From assembly GCA_963422415.1 (NCBI GenBank), contig OY729430.1:806001-870000 (forward strand): a DNA stretch of 64,000 nucleotides. The letters are read 5' to 3'. Below are positions 17,200 through 26,004 of this stretch, in pieces (the first letter of the stretch is position 1; each line of letters starts with the position of its first letter). Under the pieces are notes generated by a model. The model did no database searches, was not told the DNA's origin, and worked only from the letters and a program-made list of their open reading frames with translations. Made by a program: the position numbers and the translations under genes. This DNA is from Bin34 sp963422415. Its GTDB lineage: Bacteria; Chloroflexota; Anaerolineae; Caldilineales; Caldilineaceae.

Positions 17200-18336
17200 A
17201 TGGCCGAACAGATTCTGCCTGACCCCATCTCTCCGGATACCGCGGTATCCGGAGAGATGGGGCAGCTTCCCCTGTGGCGCCTGATAGGGAGGCGTTTTCT
17301 GCGCAATCGCCTAGCCGTGGGCGGTGGAGGTGTATTACTGTGCCTCTACGCCATAATCTTGTTAGCCGAATTCATGACTCCGTACGATCACTTGCTGTCC
17401 AATGAAGACTTTGTGGCGCGGGCGCCACAGCTCCTCCGCCTCGTCGATGCGGAAGGCAACTTTCATTGGCGCCCATTCGTCTATGGCACCACCACCGTGC
17501 TGGACACGCACAATCTGGATTGGGTGCATGAAGACGACACGACCCAGATCTATCCCTTGCAGCTGTTCGTCAAGGGCCAACCCTACAAGCTGTGGGGGTT
17601 GATTCCCGCCGACCGTCACCTGTATGGCGTCGCGGAACCCGGTACGGTGTTCCTCTTGGGCACGGATCGTCTGGGACGGGACTTGTTATCCCGCATTGTC
17701 TTCGGGGGTCGCATTTCCATGACCGTGGGTTTGTTGGGTGTAGCCCTGACCATTGTGCTAGGCGCGTTGACAGGCACTGCGTCCGGCTATTTCGGGGGCA
17801 TCGTGGATACCGTGATCCAGCGCAGCATTGAGCTGCTCATGTCGTTCCCCAGCATTGCGCTGTGGGCGGCCTTGGCGGCGGCCTTGCCGGCGGATATCAC
17901 CATCGTCGGTCGTTTCTTCCTGATTAGTGTCATTCTGTCCCTGATCGGGTGGACCAGCCTGTCCCGACAGGTGCGGGCCAAAGTCCTGGCGTTCCGGGAA
18001 ATGGAGTTCACAGCGGCGGCGACGGCGGCCGGCGCCACCCACCTGCGCATCATTCTGGTGCACATGCTGCCCAACACCTTGAGCCACATCATCGTGATCG
18101 CGACTCTGGCCATTCCCGGCATGATTTTGGCCGAAACGGCCCTCAGCTTTCTGGGACTGGGCATCTTGCCGCCCGCGGTCAGTTGGGGCACCCTGCTGCG
18201 GGATGCCCAAACAGTCGGCGTGGTGATCAAGAAGCCGTGGCTCATGCTGCCCGGCGCATGCGTCATCATGACAGTGCTCAGCTTCAACTTCCTAGGCGAC
18301 GGCATTCGAGACGCCGTCGATCCCTTCGCCCTCTGA
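17200..18336 (+). CDS. ABC transporter permease, DppC/OppC type
   Basis: A 378-residue permease of the DppC type. Its EAA loop (EFTAAATAAGATHLRIILVH) and the segment LGTDRLGRDLLSRIVFGGR are diagnostic. A large extracytoplasmic insertion of about 110 residues (positions 60-170) between helix 1 and the LGTDRLGRD motif makes it longer than classical DppC (about 300). Codons 8-21 of the gene are made from a perfect 40-bp palindrome (17223-17262), unique in the window. It starts 8 bases after the DppB-type stop, and the first ATPase starts 9 bases after its own. Confidence 0.93.
   Translation: MAEQILPDPISPDTAVSGEMGQLPLWRLIGRRFLRNRLAVGGGGVLLCLYAIILLAEFMTPYDHLLSNEDFVARAPQLLRLVDAEGNFHWRPFVYGTTTVLDTHNLDWVHEDDTTQIYPLQLFVKGQPYKLWGLIPADRHLYGVAEPGTVFLLGTDRLGRDLLSRIVFGGRISMTVGLLGVALTIVLGALTGTASGYFGGIVDTVIQRSIELLMSFPSIALWAALAAALPADITIVGRFFLISVILSLIGWTSLSRQVRAKVLAFREMEFTAAATAAGATHLRIILVHMLPNTLSHIIVIATLAIPGMILAETALSFLGLGILPPAVSWGTLLRDAQTVGVVIKKPWLMLPGACVIMTVLSFNFLGDGIRDAVDPFAL
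17223..17262. repeat. Perfect 40-bp palindrome inside a permease gene
   Basis: Two 20-base arms (17223-17242 and 17243-17262) are exact reverse complements with no loop; the left arm begins CCCCATCTCTCC and the centre is ACCGCGGT. As RNA it would form a hairpin of up to 18 pairs within the first 65 bases of the DppC-type gene. The flanking bases do not pair, so the ends are sharp. Confidence 0.97.
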
Positions 18337-18345
18337 TTCTCCGGC

Positions 18346-19413
18346 ATGACCGCGCAGACTCCCATGGTGGATTCCCCAGACATCATCCTGCGCATTGCAG
18401 GGTTGCATGCGCACTTCCATACGGAAAGCGGCGTGATCCGGGCCTTGGACGGCGTGGATCTTGCGCTCGAGCGCGGTCAGGTGCTGGGCCTCGTAGGCGA
18501 AAGCGGATGTGGCAAGAGTGTAACGGCCCAATGCATCCTGAACATGATGCCCAGCCGCGGGCGCATCGAAGGGGGCGACATCTACTACTATCCCCGCGCA
18601 CACGGCACGACGGACGCCATCGAAATTGCGCGGCTGGCCCCCACGAGTCGGGCCATGCGCCGGCTGCGCGGCAACGAGATTGCCATGATTTTTCAGGAGC
18701 CGATGACCTCGCTGGATCCGCTGTACACGGCAGGCAGTCAGGTGATGGAAGCCATTACCTTGCATCAGGCAGTCGGCAAGGTAGAAGCCCGGGAGCTGGC
18801 CGTCCACGCCCTGGACCGCGTGAAGCTGCCCGAGCCCCAGCGCGTCTTCGCCAGCTATCCGCACCAATTGAGCGGCGGGCAGCGCCAACGTGTCATGATT
18901 GCCATCGCCCTAAGCTGCAATCCTGCCCTGCTGATTGCCGACGAGCCAACAACGGCACTGGACGTGACCACGCAGGCCCAAATCCTGGACTTGATGCAGG
19001 CGTTGCAAGAAGAGACCCATATGAGCATCATCTTCATTACGCATGATTTGGGCGTGGTGGCCGAAATGTGCGACGAGGTCGCGGTCATGTATCTGGGCAA
19101 GGTGGTGGAGCAAACCGATGTCGACACCGCGTTCTACGCCCCCAAGCACCCCTACACGCAGGCTCTGCTGCGTTCCATGCCCAGGTTGGACGCGCCGGAA
19201 TGCCATCGCCTCTCCGTGATTTCCGGCCATGTTCCGGATCCGTCCATGATCCCCGTCGGGTGCGCGTTCCATCCGCGCTGCCCTGACTTCATGCCCGCCG
19301 TGTGCAACACCCGCGAACCCCCGCTCATGGCAGTGACCTCCAGCCAGCATGTACGGTGCTTTCTCTACGCGGACGACATCGGCAAACCCGAAGCCAGCCT
19401 CCTAGTCCCATGA
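18346..19413 (+). CDS. ABC transporter ATPase, DppD/OppD type
   Basis: A 355-residue ATPase with Walker A GESGCGKS, signature LSGGQRQRV, Walker B LLIADEPTTALD and the switch His in THDLG. The C-terminal oligopeptide-transporter domain carries the cysteine pattern GCAFHPRCPDFMPAVC, typical of DppD/OppD proteins. The downstream ATPase gene starts within its stop codon (ATGA, 19410-19413), so the two are translationally coupled and probably form a heterodimer that powers the importer. Confidence 0.95.
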   Translation: MTAQTPMVDSPDIILRIAGLHAHFHTESGVIRALDGVDLALERGQVLGLVGESGCGKSVTAQCILNMMPSRGRIEGGDIYYYPRAHGTTDAIEIARLAPTSRAMRRLRGNEIAMIFQEPMTSLDPLYTAGSQVMEAITLHQAVGKVEARELAVHALDRVKLPEPQRVFASYPHQLSGGQRQRVMIAIALSCNPALLIADEPTTALDVTTQAQILDLMQALQEETHMSIIFITHDLGVVAEMCDEVAVMYLGKVVEQTDVDTAFYAPKHPYTQALLRSMPRLDAPECHRLSVISGHVPDPSMIPVGCAFHPRCPDFMPAVCNTREPPLMAVTSSQHVRCFLYADDIGKPEASLLVP

Positions 19414-20486
19414 CCACCTCCTTGGCCGCCGCGTCCGCAGTCCCGCCCCAGCAGGATCGGTCCGTGGGAGACACGGAGCCTGAGTTTCTGCTGCAGGTCC
19501 GGCATCTCAAAATGCACTTTCCCGTCAAGAGGGGGTTTCTGCGACGCACCGCGGGATTCATCAAGGCGGTGGACGACATCTCCTTTGAGGTTCAACGGGG
19601 CGTCATCTTCGGACTGGTGGGCGAGAGCGGCTGTGGCAAGAGCACCACGGGCCGTTGCATTGTGCGATTGCTGAAAGCCACGGCGGGGGAAGTCATCTTC
19701 CAGGCTCCGGGGATGGCGCCCGTCCACGTGGAAAATCTGGATCATGATGCGCTGCGGGCGCTGCGCCGGCATATGCAGATTGTTTTCCAAGACCCGTATG
19801 CCTCTCTCAATCCGCGGCTGACCTTGCAGCAGATCGTGTCGGAGCCATTGGTCATCAACCGGATCTGCCATGGGCAGGAGTTGCAGGATCGGGTGGCCGC
19901 CCTGTTGCGGGACGTGGGTCTCAGTCCGGAATACATGAATCGGTATCCGCACGCCTTCAGTGGTGGTCAGCGCCAACGCATCAGCTTGGCGCGCGCGCTG
20001 GCCCTCAATCCCGAATTCATCGTGGCCGACGAGCCCGTCTCCGCCTTGGATGTCTCTGTGCAGGCGCAGATCCTGAACCTGATCAAGGAATTGCAAGAGA
20101 CGTTCAATCTGACCTTTCTCTTCATCGCCCATAACATGAGCGTCATCAAGCACGTGTGCGATTCCGTGGCAGTCATGTACGTAGGCCAAATCGTGGAAAT
20201 GGCGGCCACACGGAATCTCTTTGCCCAGCCTCTGCATCCCTATACGGAGGCCCTGTTAATGGCGATCCCGGCGCCGGACCCGCGGCGCCGGACCCAGCGG
20301 ATCGTGTTGGAGGGCGACGTACCCAATCCCGCCGACCCGCCATCGGGATGCTACTTTCATTCCCGTTGCGCATACGTCCAAGATGTCTGCCTTGCGGAAT
20401 CCCCTCCCCTGGCAGAACACAGGCCGGGACACTTCGCCCGGTGCCACTTCGCCATGGAACTGACCTTGCAAGGCATACCGGCTTGA
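19410..20486 (+). CDS. ABC transporter ATPase, DppF/OppF type
   Basis: A 358-residue ATPase: Walker A GESGCGKST, signature FSGGQRQRI, Walker B FIVADEPVSALD, switch His in AHNMS, and the C-terminal cysteine motif GCYFHSRCAYVQDVC. The N-terminal stretch HFPVKRGFLRRTAGFIKAVD is typical of OppF/DppF. The ATG at 19410, overlapping the previous stop, is chosen over an upstream in-frame ATG (19302) that would lie deep within the preceding gene. Last gene of the operon; no clear terminator follows. Confidence 0.95.
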   Translation: MTTSLAAASAVPPQQDRSVGDTEPEFLLQVRHLKMHFPVKRGFLRRTAGFIKAVDDISFEVQRGVIFGLVGESGCGKSTTGRCIVRLLKATAGEVIFQAPGMAPVHVENLDHDALRALRRHMQIVFQDPYASLNPRLTLQQIVSEPLVINRICHGQELQDRVAALLRDVGLSPEYMNRYPHAFSGGQRQRISLARALALNPEFIVADEPVSALDVSVQAQILNLIKELQETFNLTFLFIAHNMSVIKHVCDSVAVMYVGQIVEMAATRNLFAQPLHPYTEALLMAIPAPDPRRRTQRIVLEGDVPNPADPPSGCYFHSRCAYVQDVCLAESPPLAEHRPGHFARCHFAMELTLQGIPA

Positions 20487-20655
20487 GTTCACGCGGTAGA
20501 CCCGAGGAAGTCAATGCCCGCCTGGCGTATCGACATGCGGCGAGCGCTCTTGGAGCCGGCAGATCGGTGTCCGTGGACTAGGCTTAGGCTATGCCATGCC
20601 AGAGTGCATGCTGTTCAGACCGTCTTCTCGGTTCGCCATGGGGAAAGCGGCAGGT

Positions 20656-22149
20656 TCATCGTGTAGGGGGAGGGGTCTGACAGGGACGCTGCCGCGGAGT
20701 GTCGGACTCCGTGTAGGAGGAAACAGGGGGGATATCCATGACGAGATCGGGGTTGTCCCAGTCGGACTCGCACAGCCCCTGCCAGAGATCGCGGATACGT
20801 TCCAGCGCCTCGTGGTAGTCCGGCGCCTCGGTCACGGCATTGCCCGGAAACATGCGCGCCAGGTATTCCTCGAACATGCAGGCGCAGTGGGGGTCGCGAG
20901 ACAGCGTGTCGAGATTGTCCCACAACCCCTCCATCAAGTCCGACGTTGCGGATTCTGACTGGCTTTGCCGCACCATGAAAGGGTAGTCTGCGGGGTGTGC
21001 AGCCCCTTCTATCCATCGCCCCAGATCCACTATATGTCGCATGTCGGCCATATCCGCACCAGGTCGCATCACGGCCACGGCATGCAACTTGCCCGCCATG
21101 ATGGCCCAGCGAGGCATACAAGGCAAATGGGTTATGACCCGATTGCGCAGCAGGGGCTCATGGGCGGGGTTCACATAGACAGGATGGCGTGTCCAGGGCA
21201 CCCGTCCGGGTGTAAAGGCAATGTCGATTTTCATGCTCACGGATGCGGACGCGTAGCGCGAATTGCATTGCACCTCCAGACGCTGCACAGGGTCCCATTT
21301 TCTATAGCGAGACGCGATCTTGTCAAGCCGTCCTCCAGGCAGATGCGGCAACAGATGCCGCCGCACCATCGTCTCCACATGCGCATGGACTGCCCGTTTG
21401 ACAGATTCAGAGGTGTGGGGCATGTCCTCGTCCCCTTGGAATCTCAGATCGATGTCCTCGGAGAAACGGGATGAGAGGCGCCACGCCTTGGTCAAGCAGG
21501 TGCCTCCGGTAAACAGAAGCAGGCCCTGCGCGGGCTGCGGGGTGGATCCCAACACGCGCAGGGCGTGATTGACCCGGAAATCCTGCTCTAGGCGTACCGG
21601 CAGCGCTCCCATGCGGTATGCCGCGTGTCGAAATCCCTCCGGGTCCGCGCTGGGTTCGGGCACGCTGTCAGAGGGATCTGCAGGCATGGTACGCTCCTGA
21701 TTATAGACGGTATGTACCCGGCACCGGCCCCAGTGCAGCAGCAAGGGTACGGGCCGGTCCACGCCAATATCCTCAAAGGACGGCATGCCCCACACACCTT
21801 CCTTGCCCTGGGTTGCATGGTAAAGGCGATAGTCCCGCTCTTGGGGACTGATCACAATGTTCACCCCTTCCCGGCGCAGCAGGGACTCTGCCATCTCTTT
21901 CAGCGGGGCGGGTGGCAAAACGGTCTCCGTACCGTCCTGGGCGACATGGGCCTCCAAGGGAAACCAGATGTCTCGCCCTGGGGATCCGATCCGTTGGGTA
22001 TCCGCCAGCGTCACCAGGGCCTGGCCCACTTCCGATGCAGATCCCAGTGTATCCAGTTCCGCCCGGCGACACAATCGCTCCACCGGTGATCGCCTTGCCA
22101 TGTAGGCCAAGATACGCTCTGCCATCGGGGACAGAGACTCGGATGTCAT
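20656..22149 (-). CDS. Single-chain AbiEi-like antitoxin / AbiEii-like nucleotidyltransferase toxin
   Basis: A 497-residue protein. Residues 1-150 look like an AbiEi/DUF6088-type winged-helix antitoxin (SASEVGQALVTLADTQRI, then a beta-rich part ending LLLHWGRCRVHTVYNQ). Residues 175-470 are an AbiEii/AbiGii-type nucleotidyltransferase with the substrate loop FTGGTCLTKAW (214-223) and the metal site RFSEDIDLRF (Asp232, Asp234). In known type IV AbiE systems these are two genes; here they share one frame. An internal ATG at 21687 with AGGAG seven bases upstream could also give a stand-alone 343-residue toxin. The ATG at 22149 has AAGGA upstream; an open extension to 22284 lacks features. Catalytic residues are intact. 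Confidence 0.82.
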   Translation of the reverse strand: MTSESLSPMAERILAYMARRSPVERLCRRAELDTLGSASEVGQALVTLADTQRIGSPGRDIWFPLEAHVAQDGTETVLPPAPLKEMAESLLRREGVNIVISPQERDYRLYHATQGKEGVWGMPSFEDIGVDRPVPLLLHWGRCRVHTVYNQERTMPADPSDSVPEPSADPEGFRHAAYRMGALPVRLEQDFRVNHALRVLGSTPQPAQGLLLFTGGTCLTKAWRLSSRFSEDIDLRFQGDEDMPHTSESVKRAVHAHVETMVRRHLLPHLPGGRLDKIASRYRKWDPVQRLEVQCNSRYASASVSMKIDIAFTPGRVPWTRHPVYVNPAHEPLLRNRVITHLPCMPRWAIMAGKLHAVAVMRPGADMADMRHIVDLGRWIEGAAHPADYPFMVRQSQSESATSDLMEGLWDNLDTLSRDPHCACMFEEYLARMFPGNAVTEAPDYHEALERIRDLWQGLCESDWDNPDLVMDIPPVSSYTESDTPRQRPCQTPPPTR

Positions 22150-22509
22150 GGTGTTGTCCTTGGAAACCCTTGCTCTGTATTGCCAACCATGTCCCCTGCA
22201 TCTCTCCCGTGAAGACTGGTCTGCAACGTCTGTCCGCTGTTCCTCCTGTACGTGAGGTCTGGCCATTGTAGACCAGACGGGCATTCCCCCGCGGCTGCGC
22301 CGCCTCGCGCATCATGTACCTTATGGAGAGTGAGATCATGGAGTGGAACGACCAGCCCACCACGACCCTGACAGAACAGGGCAGAGTGGAATGGCATATG
22401 ATTCCATGCCACGCGGACACAACCCCACGCGGAAGTGTGAAGGATTCCCCAACCCCCCACTTCAGACCTGTGCAGTGCCCCTGTAGTTTCGTTTCCTGGA
22501 GACCCCTTA
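22150..22509. other. Intergenic region, nothing recognised
   Basis: A 360-base gap between the divergent AbiE-like gene and the small hypothetical gene. It probably holds both promoters. The open frames are short and unlike any protein I know. Confidence 0.4.
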
Positions 22510-22827
22510 ATGCGAAATCCAGATCAATACATAGGCCAAAAGCATGATCTCGATGTCCACCTTTCTATGTGGAGTAGATACCCGTTTAACGACAAACTAC
22601 AGATCAATGGCTCCACGTTTTATGACTACGAAAATGTGAATCATGTATTCAGTGGACATGCCAGCCAATGGCATTTCGGCAGACCCCTAGAGGGTGACAC
22701 GGCACGCATTGTCGGGGTGTTCACGGGTTATGACTATGAGTTCATAGGTGATTTTGGTATATGGTCGTCCGAACTCATTCTTTTCTATCATGTTTGCGAG
22801 ATGATAAGCCTGACGCCGCGTGAGTGA
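22510..22827 (+). CDS. Small hypothetical protein
   Basis: A 105-residue frame starting MRNPDQYIGQKHDLDVHLSM. It is soluble, rich in aromatic residues and Asp/His, and has no recognised domain. Support for its being real: an ATG with GGAG about ten bases upstream, lower GC than its neighbours, and a strong intrinsic terminator 26 bases after its stop. The AT-richer composition next to a toxin-antitoxin-like gene suggests acquisition by transfer. Function unknown. Confidence 0.5.
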   Translation: MRNPDQYIGQKHDLDVHLSMWSRYPFNDKLQINGSTFYDYENVNHVFSGHASQWHFGRPLEGDTARIVGVFTGYDYEFIGDFGIWSSELILFYHVCEMISLTPRE

Positions 22828-22852
22828 CACGCTACACTACAACCCGCAACCC

Positions 22853-22879
22853 AAGGCCCCGTCCACTGGACGGGGCCTT
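22853..22879 (+). terminator. Intrinsic terminator
   Basis: A 12-bp perfect stem AAGGCCCCGTCC / GGACGGGGCCTT with a 3-base ACT loop, followed by TTTCT. Placed 26 bases after the small hypothetical gene, on whose strand it would act; the stem alone would also work in the other direction. Confidence 0.8.
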
Positions 22880-23308
22880 TCTGAGTCAACTGGGCAAAGC
22901 GCGACACGTCCAGATAGGGGCGGGGCATCCTACAACGGGCCGAACTGGACAACGTGCGGCTTGGATATTGGCTCGCAAACCACTGTGGACAATCCAGTCG
23001 AGTCATGCGCCGCCCCCCCAAGGAGGTGGCAATTCTGGATATGCGGAAAACTGCGGTCCTCCTTCCTGCGCCGCACCGCTTCGTCCAGTGAGATGCTCCA
23101 TCCACTTCTGTATCTGCATACCGCAGGGCCAACGATGTCCTTGGAAAAAACCGGAATGTGTCTTTGACCAAGGCGTTCCGCGGACGCAAGCGGATGCCCC
23201 GGATCCCCGTGTACACAGATGAATGGAGATCGGTCAGTGGCCCCGGTTTCCCTGATTCCCGGCCAGGATGAACGGGAGCGTTGGCGCGTGCAACCCGCCG
23301 GGTATGCT
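22880..23308. other. Intergenic region, nothing recognised
   Basis: About 430 bases between the terminator and the next gene on the same strand. No convincing coding frame or structured element. Confidence 0.4.
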
Positions 23309-23332
23309 ATGGAGAGGAACCATTTGCTGATC

Positions 23333-24502
23333 ATGGATACGATTGCTGGCATTGAGACGTTTCCGCTGCGGATTCCCCGTTCCGTGCCCTATCTGGGACG
23401 GCTGGAGGAGGGGGGGCAGCCCAACGCCCAGGGTCTGTATATACGGCCGGGAAATCGCACCTACTACAGCATTCACGACCATACGGTGTTGATCAAGCTG
23501 ACCACCCGGTCGGGCCGTGTCGGCTGGGGCGAGTGCTTCGGCGTCGTGGCCCCCGAAATCGTGGCCACGATTGTGGAATCGCTGGGCGAACCCATGATTG
23601 TGGGGCGCAGTCCGCATCAGGTGACCACGATCTTCGATGACCTGTACGACAGTCTGCGCGTGCGCGGATATTTCGGCGGCTTCTGGCTGGACGCGATCGC
23701 CGGCCTAGACATGGCCTTGTGGGACCTGCGCGGCAAGATGCTGGATCTGCCGGTGTCTCTGTTACTGGGCGGACAGCGCGCCGCGCAGCTCTCGGCCTAT
23801 GTATCCGGCTTGCCGGAGTCCCGGCTCCAGGACCGTGCGGCCTTGGCGCAGGATTGGATGCGGCGGGGCTTTCACGCGGTCAAGTTCGCCGCCGCGGTGG
23901 CGCAGGAAGGCGAGTTGGCTGAAATCCAGGCCTTGCGCCTGGCTCTCGGATCTGAACCCCAGATTCTGGCGGACCTGCACTGGCGCTATACGGGACAGGA
24001 AGCCGTGGCGCTCATTTCCGCCATGGAGCCGTATGGGTTGGCCGTGGCGGAAGCTCCGGTCGCTCCGGAGGATATCGCCGGTCTGCGGCACGTGGCCCGC
24101 AGCGTGAAGACTCCCATCGCGATCGGAGAGGAGCTGCGGACCGTGCACGAATATCTGCCGCGCTTCCAGGCTCAGTGCATGTCGATCATCCAGCCGGAAA
24201 TGCTACATATGGGGATCACCAGCTTCCATCGGGTGTGTCTGCTGGCCGATGCCTTCCATTGTCGGGTCATGCCGCACGCGACCGTGGGCATTGGCATTGG
24301 CCAGGCCGCCAGCCTGCACGTGTCCGCGGCCCTGCGCAACTTCGCCATGCATGAGTACCAACACTCGATCTTCGACCGGAACCTGAAGTTGGTGCATACT
24401 CAGATGACCTGCGAGAAAGGGTGTTTCCATCTGCCGCAAGGATCCGGTCTTGGCGTGGAACCCCGCGACGAGGCATTCGATTACATCGTGACCGGGCCGT
24501 GA
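23333..24502 (+). CDS. Mandelate racemase/muconate lactonizing enzyme-family (enolase superfamily) protein
   Basis: A 389-residue enolase-superfamily enzyme; such enzymes remove a proton alpha to a carboxylate in sugar acids or related compounds using Mg2+. The barrel shows the lysine strand FHAVKFAAAV (only one Lys of the usual KxK), metal ligands ADLHW (Asp), AEAPV (Glu) and IGEELR (Glu), and a late catalytic-type His in MPHATVGIG. The capping domain starts MDTIAGIETFPLRIPR. The ATG at 23333 is used because the domain begins there; ATG at 23309 (eight residues longer) is possible. It is a single gene; substrate unknown, dehydratase more likely than racemase because the second Lys is missing. 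Confidence 0.88.
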   Translation: MDTIAGIETFPLRIPRSVPYLGRLEEGGQPNAQGLYIRPGNRTYYSIHDHTVLIKLTTRSGRVGWGECFGVVAPEIVATIVESLGEPMIVGRSPHQVTTIFDDLYDSLRVRGYFGGFWLDAIAGLDMALWDLRGKMLDLPVSLLLGGQRAAQLSAYVSGLPESRLQDRAALAQDWMRRGFHAVKFAAAVAQEGELAEIQALRLALGSEPQILADLHWRYTGQEAVALISAMEPYGLAVAEAPVAPEDIAGLRHVARSVKTPIAIGEELRTVHEYLPRFQAQCMSIIQPEMLHMGITSFHRVCLLADAFHCRVMPHATVGIGIGQAASLHVSAALRNFAMHEYQHSIFDRNLKLVHTQMTCEKGCFHLPQGSGLGVEPRDEAFDYIVTGP

Positions 24503-24603
24503 AGCGGCGCGGGCGGGCCGGTCTGTGTGTCCTTACTTCGGCTCCATCTTCTTGTGGGCCTACACGCTCTGTGAACCCTGTGGAGGGCTACCCAAAACAG
24601 AGT

Positions 24604-25512
24604 TCAATGGAACCCGCGAAACACTTGGCGACGATGCCACTGGAGGAAACGCGGATCGGGAAGGTTCCGGGATTCCAAGGGTATCTTGATCGACTGACCT
24701 TCGAATCTCTTGAACCAGAGATGCCAGGCATCGCCGTGACCTTGCAACTCCGAGGATATCAGCAACTCCAATTGATTTCCCAGACCGATGCCCCCACGGT
24801 CAAAAGCCTTGTGATGAATGGCACAGAGCGCCAAGCCGTTGGGAACTTCGTCTGGGCCATCGCTGGAATGCCAGAGAATATGAGCGGCGTCCAGTCCCAT
24901 TGACTGGCTCCGCAGATGAATGGCGTATCCGCAAACGGCGCATCTGTTTTCGTATGCCAGGATGACTTTGGGACGAAAGCCGGGATCTCGCGATCGGGTT
25001 TTCAAGCGCATGCTTTCTTCGCCTTTCCCGGCGGTGATCAGTGCACCGTCAAGATGCACCGCTTCCAGAAGATCTGCGTGGAGGCTCTCCGGGAAATTGC
25101 TGTGAAGCAGATACTGCACCGCTCCCCACAGCACAAGAGGATGGAAAATCAGGAACTCGTGCATTTCGGCCGGAATTCCGCCCACGACCTGGCTTTGTCG
25201 TACCCGACTGGGCCGCAACTGTTTGGATGCGTCATAGTGACAATCCTCCAAGCCGTGAATTTCCCACAGCCCATCTCTCTCTAGGCGTTGAAATGGCTGT
25301 GCCGGATTTCGTGGTCTCGAGGGAGGCCCGAACTCAATCAAGAGGTGTTGTAGTTCCCGCTCTATGTCTCTGTACAAGCGCAAGCGCGGCTTCCCTGGTT
25401 GGCAGTTTCCCAAAGCCAAGAGCAGCAAGAGCGGCTTGTGCGGGGCGCGGCCCCATCCGCTCCTCCCCATGTTCATGTTTTTCAATCGTCCCAGGAATTC
25501 TTCGGTTGTCAT
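24604..25512 (-). CDS. Phosphorothioated-DNA-type HNH restriction endonuclease (ScoMcrA/SprMcrA-like)
   Basis: A 302-residue HNH nuclease. The C-terminal half has the HNH core: ENRCAVCG zinc knuckle, LDAAHILWH, then NGLALCAIHHKAFDRG, with catalytic His in AAH, Asn in NGLALC and His in HHKAFD. The N-terminal half (APHKPLLLLLALG, then QPFQRLERDGLWEIHG) resembles the sulfur-binding domain of type IV enzymes that cut DNA carrying phosphorothioate (dnd) modification. Such proteins guard cells against incoming modified DNA. No dnd or ssp modification gene is in the window, fitting a type IV, modification-dependent role. The stop is about 100 bases from the convergent enolase-superfamily gene. Confidence 0.82.
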   Translation of the reverse strand: MTTEEFLGRLKNMNMGRSGWGRAPHKPLLLLLALGNCQPGKPRLRLYRDIERELQHLLIEFGPPSRPRNPAQPFQRLERDGLWEIHGLEDCHYDASKQLRPSRVRQSQVVGGIPAEMHEFLIFHPLVLWGAVQYLLHSNFPESLHADLLEAVHLDGALITAGKGEESMRLKTRSRDPGFRPKVILAYENRCAVCGYAIHLRSQSMGLDAAHILWHSSDGPDEVPNGLALCAIHHKAFDRGGIGLGNQLELLISSELQGHGDAWHLWFKRFEGQSIKIPLESRNLPDPRFLQWHRRQVFRGFH

Positions 25513-26004
25513 GTGCGGTTCCAGGGGATGCCATATGCACGATCAGGGTCTGGCATGATCCGATTCCCTAGGGTTTTCCCTCCTCGGATCAGCGCCGACT
25601 GTATTGTAAACAGTATGAGTTATGGACAGAATTCTGTCTCTCGAACAGGGCGTACGCATCCCCACGGCCGCCGGGACATCGCGCGGGCCAATCGGGTCCT
25701 GGCCTCCTCGTCGACAGACGTCACGCGCGGAAATGGACGGGCAATATCCCGATTCCGGTTTGAATTCCAACCGTCAATGACACGATAATACGGGTTGTAA
25801 GTCGCGAGACTCGCGGCATACGCTTCAGGCCTGATCCACAACGTCTTGCTCCGCTCTGCACTCCTCGGCTTGCGACCCGCTGGCCGATGCCTCCGCCGGC
25901 CTAGCTCATCTGGATTTTCCCTTAGGCTTGGCCCGGCAGGTCCGCGTGGCGGATCTTGGGGCGCGTCCGCCTGGAACTCCACCGCGGTGTAGACGACGTT
26001 GTCA
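25513..26004. other. Intergenic region, nothing recognised
   Basis: About 490 bases between the divergent HNH nuclease and MFS transporter genes, presumably with both promoters. Short frames on the minus strand (to about 26190) run antisense into the transporter and show no protein features. Confidence 0.4.

Noticed and set aside
22824..23222. Plus-strand frame between the terminator and the enolase-superfamily gene
   Set aside because: Starts inside the preceding gene and crosses the terminator; no recognisable protein features.
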